From NCBI GenBank assembly GCA_947561395.2, contig OX387183.1:57023915-57087914 (forward strand): a stretch of DNA of 64,000 bases, read 5' to 3'. Source of the DNA: Buxus sempervirens. Taxonomy: Eukaryota; Streptophyta; Magnoliopsida; Buxales; Buxaceae. The stretch's first letter is position 1, and every line of letters begins with the position of its first letter. Made by a program: the position numbers and the translations under genes. The notes under the pieces were generated by a model. The model was given only the letters and a program-made list of their open reading frames with translations. It made no database searches and was not told the origin of the DNA. This document shows, piece by piece, positions 10,493 through 23,559 of the stretch.

Positions 10493-12108
10493 TCATGATG
10501 ACTAGAAAAACCTAATTCAAGTATATAACAATAAATACCCGAATTACAAAATTACACAATGAGGAGATCTTGGGTTATAGAGTACAAAATCTTCTCTTGG
10601 TAAAAAACCTAGCTCGAAGACTAAGTGTACAGTAAAACTTGTATTGACTATATACAAGGCATATACAGACAACAACAGTAGATCCTTTTGAACCCAGTAG
10701 TACTACCAAAAAGGGAAAAAAAGAAAAAAAAGGAAAAAGACATTAAGAAATTAAATAACAGTGAAAGCTGATTGCTCACGTATATTTTTTCCGGGCACAA
10801 GCTAATTTATTTCTAAGATAATAAATAAACGTAAAGTGACTGATTCCTTATGTGTATATTCCTAATAATTAAGTGGCCTGTTTCAACAGTCACTTTTGTA
10901 TCAACAAGATCAATTTGGTAAACAGACATTATGGTTGCATCTCGTGATTCTAAGTTTGAATTTCATTCCAATATAATAATTAATAATCAGGTCTTATTTT
11001 AATTCAAAGACTAGTTGTCTTGGAGAGTCTATCCAAAACCTATTCAACTTCACACAGATATCTTTCTTTTTTAAAATTTTCACAAGTAATTAATCAAACT
11101 GAACTTAACGTGCAATATCGTTAATTTGTTTGCTTCCATTCGTCGCCGAGTTTTTGGGGTTTCCTAGTATATGAGTCCCAACTGGGTTAATAAACCTCAG
11201 AAATTGACCGAGGAATAGGTAACGCCGGAAAGTCCAATAATTGAAAGCTAGGTCACACCAGGTTTCTAAATCTGATGTGTTTGACTAGAAAAAGCGCCAA
11301 AAACCGAAAAAAGAAAAAAAGAAAAAGAGACCCGCTATTATATATGTTCGTCTCTTTAGACGAGACTTTGTCTTTGATTGTTTGGAATTGCAAGGGAGGG
11401 AGACCAATGGAAGAAAAAAGGGAGACTGTAACAAAGTTGGTCGCATTTAGGATATTATTTGTCTTGAACCGGTTTGGTGGGACTTGACTGCAAGTCAAGA
11501 GTAAATAATAATATTGTAACTTATATCTCTCTCTCTTTAGAACACACATAAGAATCTAACGAACTATGTATAGGCATGAATTTGTTATTAAAGTTACTCA
11601 TTGCAGTTCAGAAGATTTAACATTTTGGAGTCGCAGCCAAAGGAGTCCCACCTCTTGTGTCTTAACGTGTGTGATGTGGCAAGAGCCACAGGTGATCTTT
11701 CCTTAATTATTGAAGGAGACACCAGTCCACTTCAATATTTTAAAGCTAATTCCAATTAAGATGAGATTTTAGGAGACCTTCAACTCTAGGTTTAATGTGA
11801 GTGGTGAACGGGGAAGAATGGCTCTATCCCTTGAATTGAAGAATGATAAAAGCAAAAATGCATTGTCCAAGACCTTGAAACTTTTCGACCGAATGATTGA
11901 TGCTTGGTCGGTAGACTGAAAAACATGAAATCTTGCAACATCATTCATGGCGACCCCACTAATCTCGAGTGATTTGGAACCATTCGGTTGCTTTAAAATC
12001 GGTGTTAAAGCTTTAAACAAAGTTTTCTAGAAGTACTCTCTCATATATTCAATAATTTTATGCAATACCATACATGTATCTCTGTACTTGTACATGTTTA
12101 TTATAATA

Positions 12109-12111
<3 letters not shown>

Positions 12112-12154
<43 letters not shown>
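12112..12154. repeat. (CT)n microsatellite
   Basis: About 21 uninterrupted CT dinucleotides, likely polymorphic between individuals. Confidence 0.97.
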
Positions 12155-12156
<2 letters not shown>

Positions 12157-14429
12157 TATATATGTGTATACATACACACATTCAAGTTTCAAGTTCTATA
12201 CAGTTCTGGGCAAAGGGAAAAGCATATTGCAATACAGAAGCCCCACCCTACGAGAAGAAGGGATCATGCAAGTAGCTAGGGTCATATAAATAAAAGAAAG
12301 ACATGCCATGGCAGTTGGCATTTCGAGGAGGACCACACACATAAGCACACATCCTTTGTGGATTTTTGGAAGAATGGGACAGGTTCCTGAACCATGTCCA
12401 TCTTTTCAGCCTTATACGTAACACTTACAAATTGTGGTTTTCCAACAAAGTTTTTCCATTAATATCGTTTGAGAAGAATCCAAAGTTTAAACTTCACTTT
12501 CTTTGAGATGTCGGTTATATATATCCTACTCCTCATGATGGCTCATATCATAATACCTATGATATCATACCATGCATGGTGATGAAACACACACATACAT
12601 TCTTGATGACAAGAAAGTGAAATATGGTATCATTACATTCAAGATGTGGTCTTTTTATGAGCAGCTGGGTACACCGTACGTGTTCATGGTTTCATGTTAA
12701 TTGAATCTTCACCATCATCATCACAAGTAGGGGATAAAGGATGTGACTCCATGATAACCAAACTGTAAGGGGTAGTATATTATGTATATGAATGATCGAA
12801 CGGTCCCTATCTCATCATCTCAGCAGTTCAATAAAAAGGAATATATAGGAAATCCAAGCCTGATGCCTCAATTGGTGGGGAGAGAGAAACAATAAGCTAA
12901 AAATCTGGAATGAACAGGTATGCATGATAAAGGAGCATATATATATATAGTCTAGTCTAGTAAGTGTAAAGAAAGGAAAGGTATGGATGGGTGGTGTCAT
13001 GGAATGCTTTTTCACCGACCCCAGGCGCCAAAATATTCCATCGGAGATCGATAGGAAGGTGTCTGGGACCCATCACTGATCCGACGTGGCAGCTGAGGAA
13101 GGTGGGTAACTCCGACCATTGGCATCTGATGTCTCTCTCTCCATAGCCGCCGGCTCAAGGGTCCGTTTCGTTGAAGATTGGTATATCACAATCCTAATTC
13201 CGTCTACGAGTAAAAGAATTGATACTTATATGACCTTACCGCAACCCAGAATTACAAAATTTTATAAAATGGCCTTAGCCAATCAGAGTGCCTGGACAAT
13301 ATATCTGGACCATCAGATCGGTTGTTTATGCCCAGTGCTTGAAAATACGGTTCACATCCTATGGAGCCGCTGGCTATTCATAAGATTGTGCCAAGTGTAA
13401 CCATTCAGACCCTTTTTTTAATACACATGGCATGATCCTATGGAGTTTGGTGGGGTTTGCCAAGTGTAAACATTTATAAGCCTAGAAGAAGCATTGGAAA
13501 CAGTTTACCAATCAGTGTTTTTGTCTTCTCATGATGATATAAAATATGATGAAGTTTTGTAGTTCTCTCTTGGTTACTCATGCTGCAGAAACTACTATAA
13601 TTTCCTTTTGGACAGCTTTGACCAACTTTTTTTTTTTTTTTTTTGCTTTTTTTTATGCCGCAATAGTTTGCTACAATGCGGCCATGGATGGATGATCTAT
13701 TTGAATCTCTCTCAGTCTCTCTCTCTCTAGCCCTCTATGTGCACCCTTACTAAGTGACTACATATGGTGACTAAGTGACAATCTAGTTTGGAACCTTTGG
13801 CTAAAAGGAATGGGGGACTGGTAATATTGCGAGGGAATCATGGGTGTATTGGAGTTTCCAATAGATTTAGTCGACGTAGAAGGAAAGACAGAATATCATT
13901 TCATATTCTCATGCAGAGAAAGAAAGATAATTAAAACCCATGCCGGAAACTGACCGGAGAAGAAAAGGGCGTATATTCGATTCGATTGCGACGGTTCCCA
14001 CACACACACTCTCTCTCTCCAAGATTTCATATATTATTAATTTATAATTCTCTATAGTGTACCTTAATTTCTTTGTTAGGGTTTCATGGCTTCTGTATCA
14101 CTTCTCTCTCTCTCCACTTTCCATGCATGAGGAGCCACTAAACTTTTTTTAAACACTGCACAGTGCTACAAAGAAGCTTACAGGCTAAGAAACTTCTTTA
14201 CCTCAAAACCCTAAAAAAAAAAAAAATTTAGTAAAACGAAAAGAGAGAGATAAAAGAGAGTAAACAAGAGCAAACTAAATAAAAGCCCCTTCTTTATCTT
14301 TCCTTCTCCTACTCTCTTATTCTCTTTCTCTGTCTTTCTTCCACCTGCAACAGCTCTCTTCTTGATGTGATTCTCCACCATATCTCCAAAAACCCACAAC
14401 CTTTACAAAAGAAAGAGAGATCAAAAACC

Positions 14430-15563
14430 ATGGTTTTCTCATCCGTTCCCCTCTATCTGGATCCTCCTAACTGGCAGCAGGTAAGGGTTTCTTCAATTTC
14501 ATTCAATACTTTGCTTCTTCACTAAAAAAGCAAATTAAAAGATAAATATTCCTACCCTTTTCTTATCACTTGTTGAATATACCAGGTATTTGATTTTTCC
14601 TGCTTTCTATTTTTACAGCAGCATCCAAATCAACAACCGGGAAATAGCGGTGAGAGTCCCCAGCTTCTGCCACCGCCCCCACCTCCGGTGGGTGGTGGTG
14701 GTGCGGGCTCAATCAGGCCTGGTTCAATGGCTGATCGAGCCCGTCTAGTCAATTTGCCACAGCCAGAGGCAGCGTTAAAATGCCCACGATGCGAATCAAC
14801 CAATACAAAATTTTGCTACTTCAATAATTACAGCCTCTCGCAGCCTCGCCATTTCTGCAAGACCTGCCGACGGTACTGGACCAGAGGGGGTGCATTAAGG
14901 AACGTCCCAGTGGGTGGAGGTTGCCGAAGAAACAAAAGAAGTAAAGGGAATAATTCAAAATCTCCAGTCTCTTCAGACCGTCAAGCGGGTACTGGTTCCA
15001 CAAGTGCAATTTCCTCCAGCAGCTGCACCAGCGATATAATAGGCCACTTGCCACCACATACGCAACCACAACTACCTTTCATGGCTTCTTTGCACCATCT
15101 TACTGAGTATGGCTCCGGGGATATTGGCTTAAATTTTGGTGGGATTCATCCACCTATGGCAGCAACCAGCGGTGCTGATGGTGGAGCTGACATGGATTTC
15201 CAGATAGGAAGTAATTCATGTAGTGGTGGAAACATCTTATCGGTTGGAGGGGCTGAGCAGTGGCGGTTGCACCAAGTGCAGCAATTTCCCTTTTTGGCCG
15301 GGTTAGAGCCACCCCAGGCGATATACCCTTTCGAAGGTGAAGAAGCTAACCCTACAGGTTATGTTGGAGCAGCAAGTCAGCTTCGGTCCAAGCCATCTGG
15401 ATCTGGGGTTACTCAGATGTCTTCTGTGAAAATGGAGCAAAATCATGGGTTAAATTTATCAAGGCAGTTTTTGGGTACTCCAGGAAATGATCAATACTGG
15501 GGTGGCAATGCATGGACGGATCTCGCTGGTTTCACCTCTTCTTCTACCAGCCACCACTTATAA
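14430..15563 (+). CDS. DOF5.1-like: Dof zinc-finger transcription factor (two exons, 331 aa)
   Basis: Exon 1 is 14430-14480 ([17 protein letters not shown]) and exon 2 is 14619-15563, joined in phase 0. The product is a nuclear DNA-binding protein. The Dof domain follows [10 protein letters not shown] and has the complete CX2CX21CX2C zinc ligands (CPRC, then CKTC), the invariant aromatic core near [14 protein letters not shown], and the basic tail [11 protein letters not shown]. The family binds AAAG-core sites in plant promoters. The N-terminal peptide, the single intron before the domain and the [12 protein letters not shown] segment match the DOF5.1/DOF2.4/DOF3.6 type. The rest is Ser/Gly/Gln-rich and presumably activating, with a conserved end [16 protein letters not shown]. 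All reading frames are intact. The exact orthologue is uncertain. The 3' end is partly duplicated downstream. Confidence 0.95.
14481..14618 (+). other. Dof gene intron
   Basis: 138 bp, GTAAGG donor after CAGCAG and a TTTTTACAG acceptor. It lies in the N-terminal position usual for this Dof subgroup and preserves the frame. Confidence 0.92.
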
Positions 15564-15664
15564 GCTCTTCTTCTACCAGCCATCACTTATAAGCTTTAAA
15601 ATTTGTCTTAAAGCTTATAAGTGATCAACACTGGGGTGGCAATGCATGGACGGAATTCTCTGGT
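15486..15664 (+). repeat. Partial duplication of the Dof coding end in its 3' UTR
   Basis: The stretch 15486-15530, encoding the [15 protein letters not shown] region, recurs with a few changes at 15620-15664, 134 bp downstream and past the stop. The terminal CTTCTTCTACCAGCC-CACTTATAAGC segment (about 15539-15566) is also repeated at about 15568-15594. The second copies are not in the reading frame of the protein. Confidence 0.92.
15584..15623 (+). terminator. Perfect 16-bp-stem hairpin 3' of the Dof stop codon
   Basis: CACTTATAAGCTTTAA (15584-15599) and TTAAAGCTTATAAGTG (15608-15623) are exact reverse complements around an 8-base loop. It starts 20 bases past the stop, so it lies in the 3' UTR. 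It is not a bacterial-type terminator; I use that type for an RNA 3'-end structure of unknown function, created by inverted copying of the gene's end. Confidence 0.85.
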
Positions 15665-18600
15665 GAACGCGGAAAACTTGTCTTAGAAGCTCTATTCTCT
15701 CTCCCCTACATTTTCACAGCTTTAACTTAGAAGAATGGATCCAAAGAAATAAGTTCCATTCAACCATCTTAACTTGCACGTTTCAAACCCGACAGTCTTA
15801 AGATGGATGAAATTGCAAAGATAGATCAAGGAACCTATTTCTTCATGATCAGATCTACTGAACAACCTAGGAGTGGTAGGTTTCGTGCTTCTCATTTACT
15901 TGTACTTCTTTTGTTTTTTTTTTTGTGTTGTATGGGTATGTTTACAGAAGAGGGCATATGAGTCATGGGATTTTGGTATCTGACATGAAGGACTAATTAT
16001 TAGAAATTTCAGTAGCGCTGTGCTGAGTGATTTACTCTAGTTCTTTTGTGATGATTTGTCTCACATATATTCTTCTTTACATTCATCAATGATTCTATCA
16101 AGAGGGTGCCTTACAAAATCAGAAGAATTATGGCAGAAATACCCACTATTCGTGTAGCATTATTGGAATTATTAGACTATCCATTTAGAAAAGTGGATGA
16201 ACAAATTCATAGAGAAATGAAAATCGAGGTTCATCTAGCTCAAATTGTATGTGTATGTGTGTGTGGGCTTCTGTATGTAATTCTAGCTACCATTAGAGTG
16301 AGAACTTCTCTTGTTTTTTGCATTTCAGAACAAAAGAGCGTTATTACTGGTAAAAGATAGCAGAATACTATACGGGCAAAGTTCACGTCAGTGAATGTAG
16401 CCATTTCATCTTCAAATGAATTTGTTCCTGAGATGAGGACTTCTCTTGGTGAGTTCCGGAATTAAATGGAATTAATTTTGGTCAAGAATGGCAAAATAAG
16501 GGTAAATTTCATGTTAAATGAATGTGAACATTTCAACTTCAAATCGAATTTGTTCCTCATTCTAGCAATTGAGATCTTACAGGATGTGAACTGTCATTCT
16601 AGGCCACAGGAACATAATGGTCACACACCGCACTCTAAAGTATTAATTAGAAGAGCTCCCGCAGTTCTGCTCAATGTTGAGTGAAGCATGATAGAGTCTA
16701 TGGATCACCCATTCTTTCCCTTCTCTTTCTCTCTCTCTCTCTCTCTAGATATTCCCTGCTGTTCTCCCTCCTTGAGACAGCCCAGTTCCAGTTGCTTCTT
16801 TGACTAGGATGCTCTGATAAGTCCTTATATGATGCTTTAATTGTCTGTTTTCTTAAATCTAGAACCTGGAATAGATGAAGCATCCAGACTTCGGCTTTTG
16901 TCAAGCCTCCAAGGAAAAATGACTGGGAGTACTCCACAAGTTTGTGTCTTTCTCAATATGGCAACTCCAAATTTCTAGATGCTTTTTGATCTCATATTAT
17001 TACGGCTCATGCATTCATGATTATTCTGAGTGTGAATTTCTCCTTCGAATGTTAGTTACGTTCACTTCTCCAAGATAAGATAACTGTTCAACATAAATGC
17101 ATCCAAGTTTGTGCTTGTGAAAATGAGCAGAGAGAGTGGAAACCTTAAACATTTTTTAATGATTTTATAGTGGAAAGAGCAATAATATGTGACGTAGTTA
17201 TTTGTTGTCTGTGGAAGTGAGAGTGAGAGTTTGTAGTGAGAGACAACAGAACTGGAAAACAATAATTCCAGAATCACATCGGAAACTATGCAATCTGGGG
17301 CGGTGCCAAAGCCCAATCGAGAAGAAGGATCATCGAATTTCGCTACAAGAACAACGTAAGACCAAACCATAGTGAGTCAAAAGAATATCCATAGCCGTCT
17401 CTGCGCCTCTCGTATTTTTGTTTGTATTGGTATAGGTTGCCTTCTCTTTCAGTTTTACTCATCCCACTAAAAGTACAGAAGGAAACACTTAACGTAGTAT
17501 GAAAGAAAATCTTCTCGATTTGTGATAATAATACATTATTTTAGTCCATCTGGGATTGATCAACTCGAAAGCAAGGAATCTGGGTTTTGGAATTGCTTTT
17601 TCAAAGACCAAGGCAGCTTACTTAGAACGAATAAAGCAACCAAAAACAATAAAACTAAACGTCGCAGAAGAGGAGATCAAAATCTCTCTCTATCTTCAAC
17701 TTAGTCGCTGCAGCAGTCTCGGAGATCTTCTGTTGGTCGGCCGGTCGTGTATACAGATAGTATTACTGTTATAGTGATCCCGAAATTGTCGAGAGGGGTA
17801 TCTAATGAAAAGAAAAGAGAAGAGGTAGTGGTTGGTGGTCAGATGTTGTACGAAGAGAAGCATTTGAAGCAGGGCTCGGAAATCCAAGCTAATTGTCTGT
17901 TCATCTTGACGGTCACCGAGATAGGCGTGAGATGTTCTCTGCTTGAACGGCAGCTTTCACTTTTGAGAAGTCCTTGATATAACACATTCAGTCACACACT
18001 CTCCCTCCCCCTTTGTTCCCTTTCTATCTCTCTCTCTCTCTCATATCCAAAAGAAGGGAGGGAAAAAAACAGACAGATTCCATGCTGGCTCTCTCCAGTT
18101 CTCATGTTCTCTGTCATATATATTGTCATCTATTTCTGAACCCTTGATTGAGGATAATACTCTAATGAAACTATAACTCTGCCAATCTTCTCGCGATCCA
18201 TGCATATGTACCGTGAAACATGTTCTTGATCTTTCAAACTTTGCATTAATTGGCTTATTAACACATCCTTTCTACAGGCCCCATGAGGCCTGAAATTTGC
18301 ATTTTATCTTTCTCTTTTATTGGTGGGACCTGATAAATGAAGCAACTGAGATCGCGGCAGAGCAATTTTAGTCTTTATCACTATTTTCTCATCATCTACA
18401 GAGCCACCGTACCACCTATAATAGATGGTCCATGTTTAAAAAGTTTGAATGGCATCTAATTCCTGCTTGATTTGAAGTTACTTGCCAATCCAACGGTGGT
18501 TTTAGCTAGCCGAGCAAAGAGGCTCACTTGATTTTAGATGCTTCAGACTACTAAACATCTGTGATGACAATGACATCGAAACTGATAATTTCTTAGAGCT

Positions 18601-18983
18601 TCACACTGAAGGAACGTTATACTTTCTCAACCTTTTTTTATATGCAGTCAGACAGTCAATATCAAACTAATATGCATTATTCACATACGCCTTTTAGATT
18701 AATCTTAAATCTCAACGGGTCATGCGAGATGAATCCCTTACACTGTTGCAACAAAATGTATCCAAGTTATGCGTTAGATTAAAAAAACCAAGGTATTTAC
18801 AAAATGATCTTTGGTATATATAAGTTGTTGTGTATGTGCCTTGTAGTATATAATAATTGGATACGAGTTTAACTGTACACTCAGCCCCACAAACTGTACA
18901 AAGTTATCTTTGGTATTTGATTTTTTTCATATATTTGAATTATGATTTATGGTTTTTTTTTGGTGGAATTATAATTTATGGTT

Positions 18984-19150
18984 GTGCGTGAGATTGCAAT
19001 ATTCGATCATGAGAGGGTTTTGTACTCTGTAACCTATTTTTATAGAATTAATGAAGGAACTCCGGTCATCCATAGATGTAGGTATCTTTGCCGAATCACA
19101 TAAATATCATGTGTCTTTGTTTACTCTGATTTCTTATTTCTTTTCGCTGT
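18984..19150 (-). repeat. Dispersed repeat, copy B (inverted relative to copy A)
   Basis: The reverse complement shows the word order of 10330-10492: GTGATTCGGCAAAGATACC, CTACATCTATGGATG, GGAGTTCCTTCAT, GGTTACAGAGTACA, CCCTCTCATG. Similarity extends about 50 bases further upstream through ACAAAGACACATG. The copies are clearly homologous but old. Confidence 0.7.
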
Positions 19151-19993
19151 TTGTTTTTCAACAGTAATATTATGTGTACACATATGTGCATATATGTGTC
19201 TTTCTATAACTGAATATTTATAATTCATTATACATGGAAAGTTAAAAACTACACACATATAGTAATAGAATCACTCAAACACATGGCTATCATAGAATCC
19301 ATGCATATGGTCATAAATATTATTGCAGTTAACCTACTTAGGCTGTATGGATTGCCCAATAGTTTATATCTATATTTTGCTATGATTCATGTTTCTCTTT
19401 TCTTCAGTATATATATATATATATTAATTGGAGAAACATTTCCCTTGAATTTCTGTTATTATATTTGGATTAAAAAAATTTTTTTTGGCACAATTTTAAG
19501 ATTCTGCTTCAAATGAACTCAATTTGGCACAGTGAAAATTGAGTCAAAGTCCTTGTCTTTTATATAGGTATGAATCATAAAGCAAATTGCGTGTGATGGC
19601 AAAAGATAAAAGAATAATCTGTCACATTAAGCATTTCACGGTTCCTTTTGAGTGCATGATCTTATTGTTAATACATATATTATACTGTTTTTGTTTTGTC
19701 TAGCCTTAGTAAATTTTGTTTGTTTGTTGCGTCTTGTGTTTTTGGACTACAAATTTGTTTCTCATACACCTTTTGCTTTGTATTGTGGTTGTTGTTATCT
19801 GATGTCAGTGCTAAGTTATGGAATGGTCTGAATGATGGAGGTGAGTTTCACTTGCGTCACCAACCACATATATTAGACGCCATGAAAGCTTACGTGAGGA
19901 AGCACGAAGTTGTTAAGATAATTAACTTTGCTTTGTGTCTGTAGTCAATATCATAACGGAGCCTTAATATCCACTCATTTGATAAATTTAGGT

Positions 19994-20012
19994 AGAGAGA
20001 GAGAGAGAGAGA
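19994..20012. repeat. (GA)n microsatellite
   Basis: About nine GA dinucleotides. Confidence 0.9.
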
Positions 20013-23000
20013 ATTTTGACCAATCTTGGGAATCAAGATCCAGTGCTTTTTTTTTTATTATTATTAAAAGTGGGATGGATGTACTGATGGTTTTAAATTC
20101 TTAATAGAGATGATGAGCGGTGACCATTTGGTCCATGTGTCAAAAGACAAAGATTGTAAATAATCAATAATGTCTCGAGATAAAGATTACATGCTTAGGT
20201 TGTTCGGGTTCCTATTTTTCTTGCTGAGAAGGCCAACTTCTCACTTTAATCAACAAGAGAACAACAGGAACGGTAACTGCCACCAAAATTTACTTATAAT
20301 AGTACAAATCATATAGTCATTCCAAAATAAGATTTCATCCTAGGTTTGACAGAAGGGGTTCAGTGAATTTGTCCTTTAGCTCATCATCTCTTTTCACTCT
20401 CCCCTACACATTTCACCAAAAATCTCAGACTTCAAATAGTTATAGAAAATTTAGATATTTATCAGGAACAGCAAGGAAGCTTATCAAACCCAATAATAGT
20501 GAATGGAGGGACCATGCTGTCGTGGAAAAGGTGAATGGTGTTGTGGTCCCTCATTCCAATAGCTTGGATCCCCCTTTTAGGTTAAGTTAATCGAACACAT
20601 TAACGATAATTAATCTGCCATGGAGCTACTTGGAGTTCTATAAGACCGTGTATCTGAGTGCAGTTCTTGAAAGAGCTAGGTCTTATGAGAATGGTCGATC
20701 CGTATTAGTATCAGGGCTTATTGATACAGTTACTAATGCTAATGCTTGAAGCCTAATCGTTAACCAAATGAGTATAGTTAGGGAATAATCTTGACAAGTG
20801 ACCTCTGCAATTGGACAACCCTACTGTTTCATATTTTCAATCACTTCTACAGTTGATCACTTCTCATCGATGGAACGATGTAACAATTAACATTACTGAG
20901 ATAATAATTCTTCCACTATAAATACTTTGATTTCTGACTTTTATAAAGGATCAAATCCTTAACGGAAGATTTTATACGTTTTGAATGCAATTGAGACCAC
21001 GAAGTCTTTTGTTAGTCAAGTGACGAAAACTCAGATTGTTCCACCTGGTTTGCCCATGGTAACGTCCACCAATTAAATGCCATTTAAGTGAGTTAGTCCT
21101 CTGATTTATGTGAAGGAATCATCTTCCTTGCTTGTTCAGAGTCTCTTGGACAATGACTTATGAGGCCCCAAGTCTAATCTACTAAATTTTCTCTCTCTCG
21201 CTCTCTCTCTCAGTCAAATTATATCTGTAACATAATTTGGAAGACAACGGTCCCATCAGTCTGAACTTCAAGTCATCTAATACTTCAACTTTCCATAGAA
21301 CAGGAGTGAAAATGTTGCCAGGAAAGTCACTAGGTTTTAGATAAATTTATTCGGGTACACATGAAACCACCATGAGGCCATCATATTAGAACTGTGGCTC
21401 CAAATTTCTCTATATGTGGGTCATGTCTAATCAACAAGACTCCCCACTTGGTTTACGTTGTCATATCACTTACCAGTGCCAATGAGAATTCCTTGCAACT
21501 TCAACGATTTCTAATTTTATACATGCTTCCAAATTGTTAATTAACTCTCAATATGCCCCTTGGACAAACTGAATTTTTTTCTCTCCCCTGTAGTGCCTAA
21601 TGAAGCTCACCCCCAACTCGTGTAAATCTTCTCAATCATGCACCTTTTGGTATCGAATATGACTCATTCTAAATTATAGATTCTCTCTCAATTTCCATGT
21701 TCAACATGAGCCATTTTAGGGACCAAATTAGGCTATTCCTCCTGTCATGGGCTGGCTGGGGTCTCAGATAAATCCATTGCAAACCGCAGATCCGCAGCCT
21801 CCCATCACAAGTGAAAGTAGGCATGTGGTCCTGCTTCAAGTCACGCTGAGTCAATTTACACTGTCTGCAACCTCGGTCCCCTTATTGAGCAACCGCGGCC
21901 ACTGGTTCAATGGCACACCATCAATATAAAATGCCTGACCAAAGAATTACATGGATCTGAAATGGAGACCCTAGAATTAATGACAATTTAAAAAGGCCAA
22001 TTGATTGGGCAAGGGATGGCCCAAGTATTATATATGAAAGCTAAAGGCTAGGGTGCCGGAACAAGTGTATACCTCAAGATTAATGAGGCATTAGCTCAAG
22101 AATGGCGTTGAATAGTGGAGTGGTTCTTGACAGACGAATGCCTGAGGGAGCCATTTGGGACGGTGGGGAAGCCTTGTGATGTTTATATCCAAGGTTAAAT
22201 AAAGCCTTTACCTTTGCCATATATTAATGTGGGAAACTCAATTCTTCGCTACTCTTCGCAACAGCAGCAACAAACCCACTTACCTGTGCCTGACAAGTCC
22301 ATAGATAGATAACATAAGAAAGCAACCAGAAACCCTCAACTCCGGATCCTTACAGCATACAATCCTTCTGACTCGGGATACAGCAAGGATCTGTGGTAAA
22401 AGGATTTATTATCAAAGCGTTTTAAAACTTCACACCTTGCGTCACACAACGTGCTATAACAGCCTAAGGAGAAGAGATTCAATGAGGCCAAGAACAATTG
22501 CTGTTGGATCTCCACAAAGGACTGATGTGATAAACTTGAGGATCAATTTTAGAATCCTCCCGAGCTTGAGACCTCTTCCACCATAATTAGCCTTAACAGC
22601 GCTATTAAGGCTGTTATTTTTATACACAAGACTATTGTCTGCCAACCAAAAGAGATTGATTTTACTCAAAACAGATCCTACCCTACTAGTCAGAGAACAA
22701 AGCTTTCCATGATCTCCATCACATTGCTTTTATGTCTTACCATGGTATTCTGGAACATAAGACTGTTGTCAGTCAACAAATGATGAAACAGGTACTTCAA
22801 ATAAACGAAGTAAAAGGGGGCTATAAATGAACATTAGGAGAGCTATAACACTAAAAGGGGGCGAGGAAAATACTAGGAAAAAATTACATACAGCTCAGGA
22901 AAGAGGAAATATATAAGATAACTTTGGCAAAATTCCCCTTAATATAAATGTACATGCTCTACTTCTCATAGGTAAAAGCTGTTACTATTTAGCAATGCTC

Positions 23001-23559
23001 CTGTTACCTGATTACCAAACAACAGGGATACAGTGGTATCTGTCAGGTCATTCACAACTGAGACCTTTTTTCTAACAAAAGATGTTTCCAGTATTCTAAA
23101 CAAATGTTTTCATTACATATTTAACTTAAATTCTTTTAGTATTATGCATATCTAAGGCTACATTATGATACTAAGTAACATAAGTAAGTTTTTAAGTTCT
23201 ATAGTAAACATGGCAGAGTCCCCCATTTTCAAATATAGGGGGATTAGATGAGCTTGACATCTTGACGTACAAAGGCTCCCAAATCCATGTTTCAGTCACC
23301 ACCAAACTGCTGCTCCTTCAATCAGTTTAAGATCAGGCTCTCTTGCTGACAATCTCTAATAAAGACACAATCAGGTATATAATCAAATAAACACCATCCA
23401 TACAATCGTCTCCCAGCTTGAAGTTCTATATCTCAGACACTTGCAAAGAAATTCTTGAATGTGCCTAATAAAGACACAATCAGGTATCTGTCATGAAATT
23501 CCAATTTGCCAAGGGGTGTCTCCACTAGGGCAAAATCAGTGTTCTCCTCTTCTAACCCC

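Larger units (their letters stand above)
8553..14429. other. Intergenic region and Dof gene upstream region
   Basis: No coding region recognised over 5.9 kb. It holds a small repeated-word patch (TAGGCGC/TAGGCAC, near 8968-8998), one copy of a dispersed repeat (10330-10492), a CT microsatellite and a poly-T run near 13628-13645. The last 450 bases are pyrimidine-rich, with CTCTCT blocks near 14010 and 14105, typical of plant 5' UTR and core promoter sequence upstream of the Dof ATG. Confidence 0.6.
15665..23559. other. Intergenic, no recognised gene
   Basis: It starts with the remaining Dof 3' UTR. No conserved protein domain is seen. Short open frames at 20363-20590 (Ser/Phe-rich start, transit-peptide-like) and 17281-17356 (23 codons before a possible GTAAG donor) are too short to support. 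It contains dispersed repeat copy B, a GA run and CT-rich patches near 18030 and 21190. Confidence 0.55.

Noticed and set aside
12112..12154. Small ORFs encoding Ser-Leu repeats across the CT run
   Set aside because: Translation of a microsatellite.
14821..15069. Minus-strand ORF inside the Dof exon
   Set aside because: Shadow of the Dof coding frame; no domain.
17281..17356. Short plus-strand ORF starting MQSGAVPKPN before a GTAAG donor
   Set aside because: Only 23 codons, with no downstream exon I could identify.
20363..20590. 75-codon ORF with a transit-peptide-like start
   Set aside because: No family recognised, no convincing splice partner, and surrounding sequence looks intergenic.
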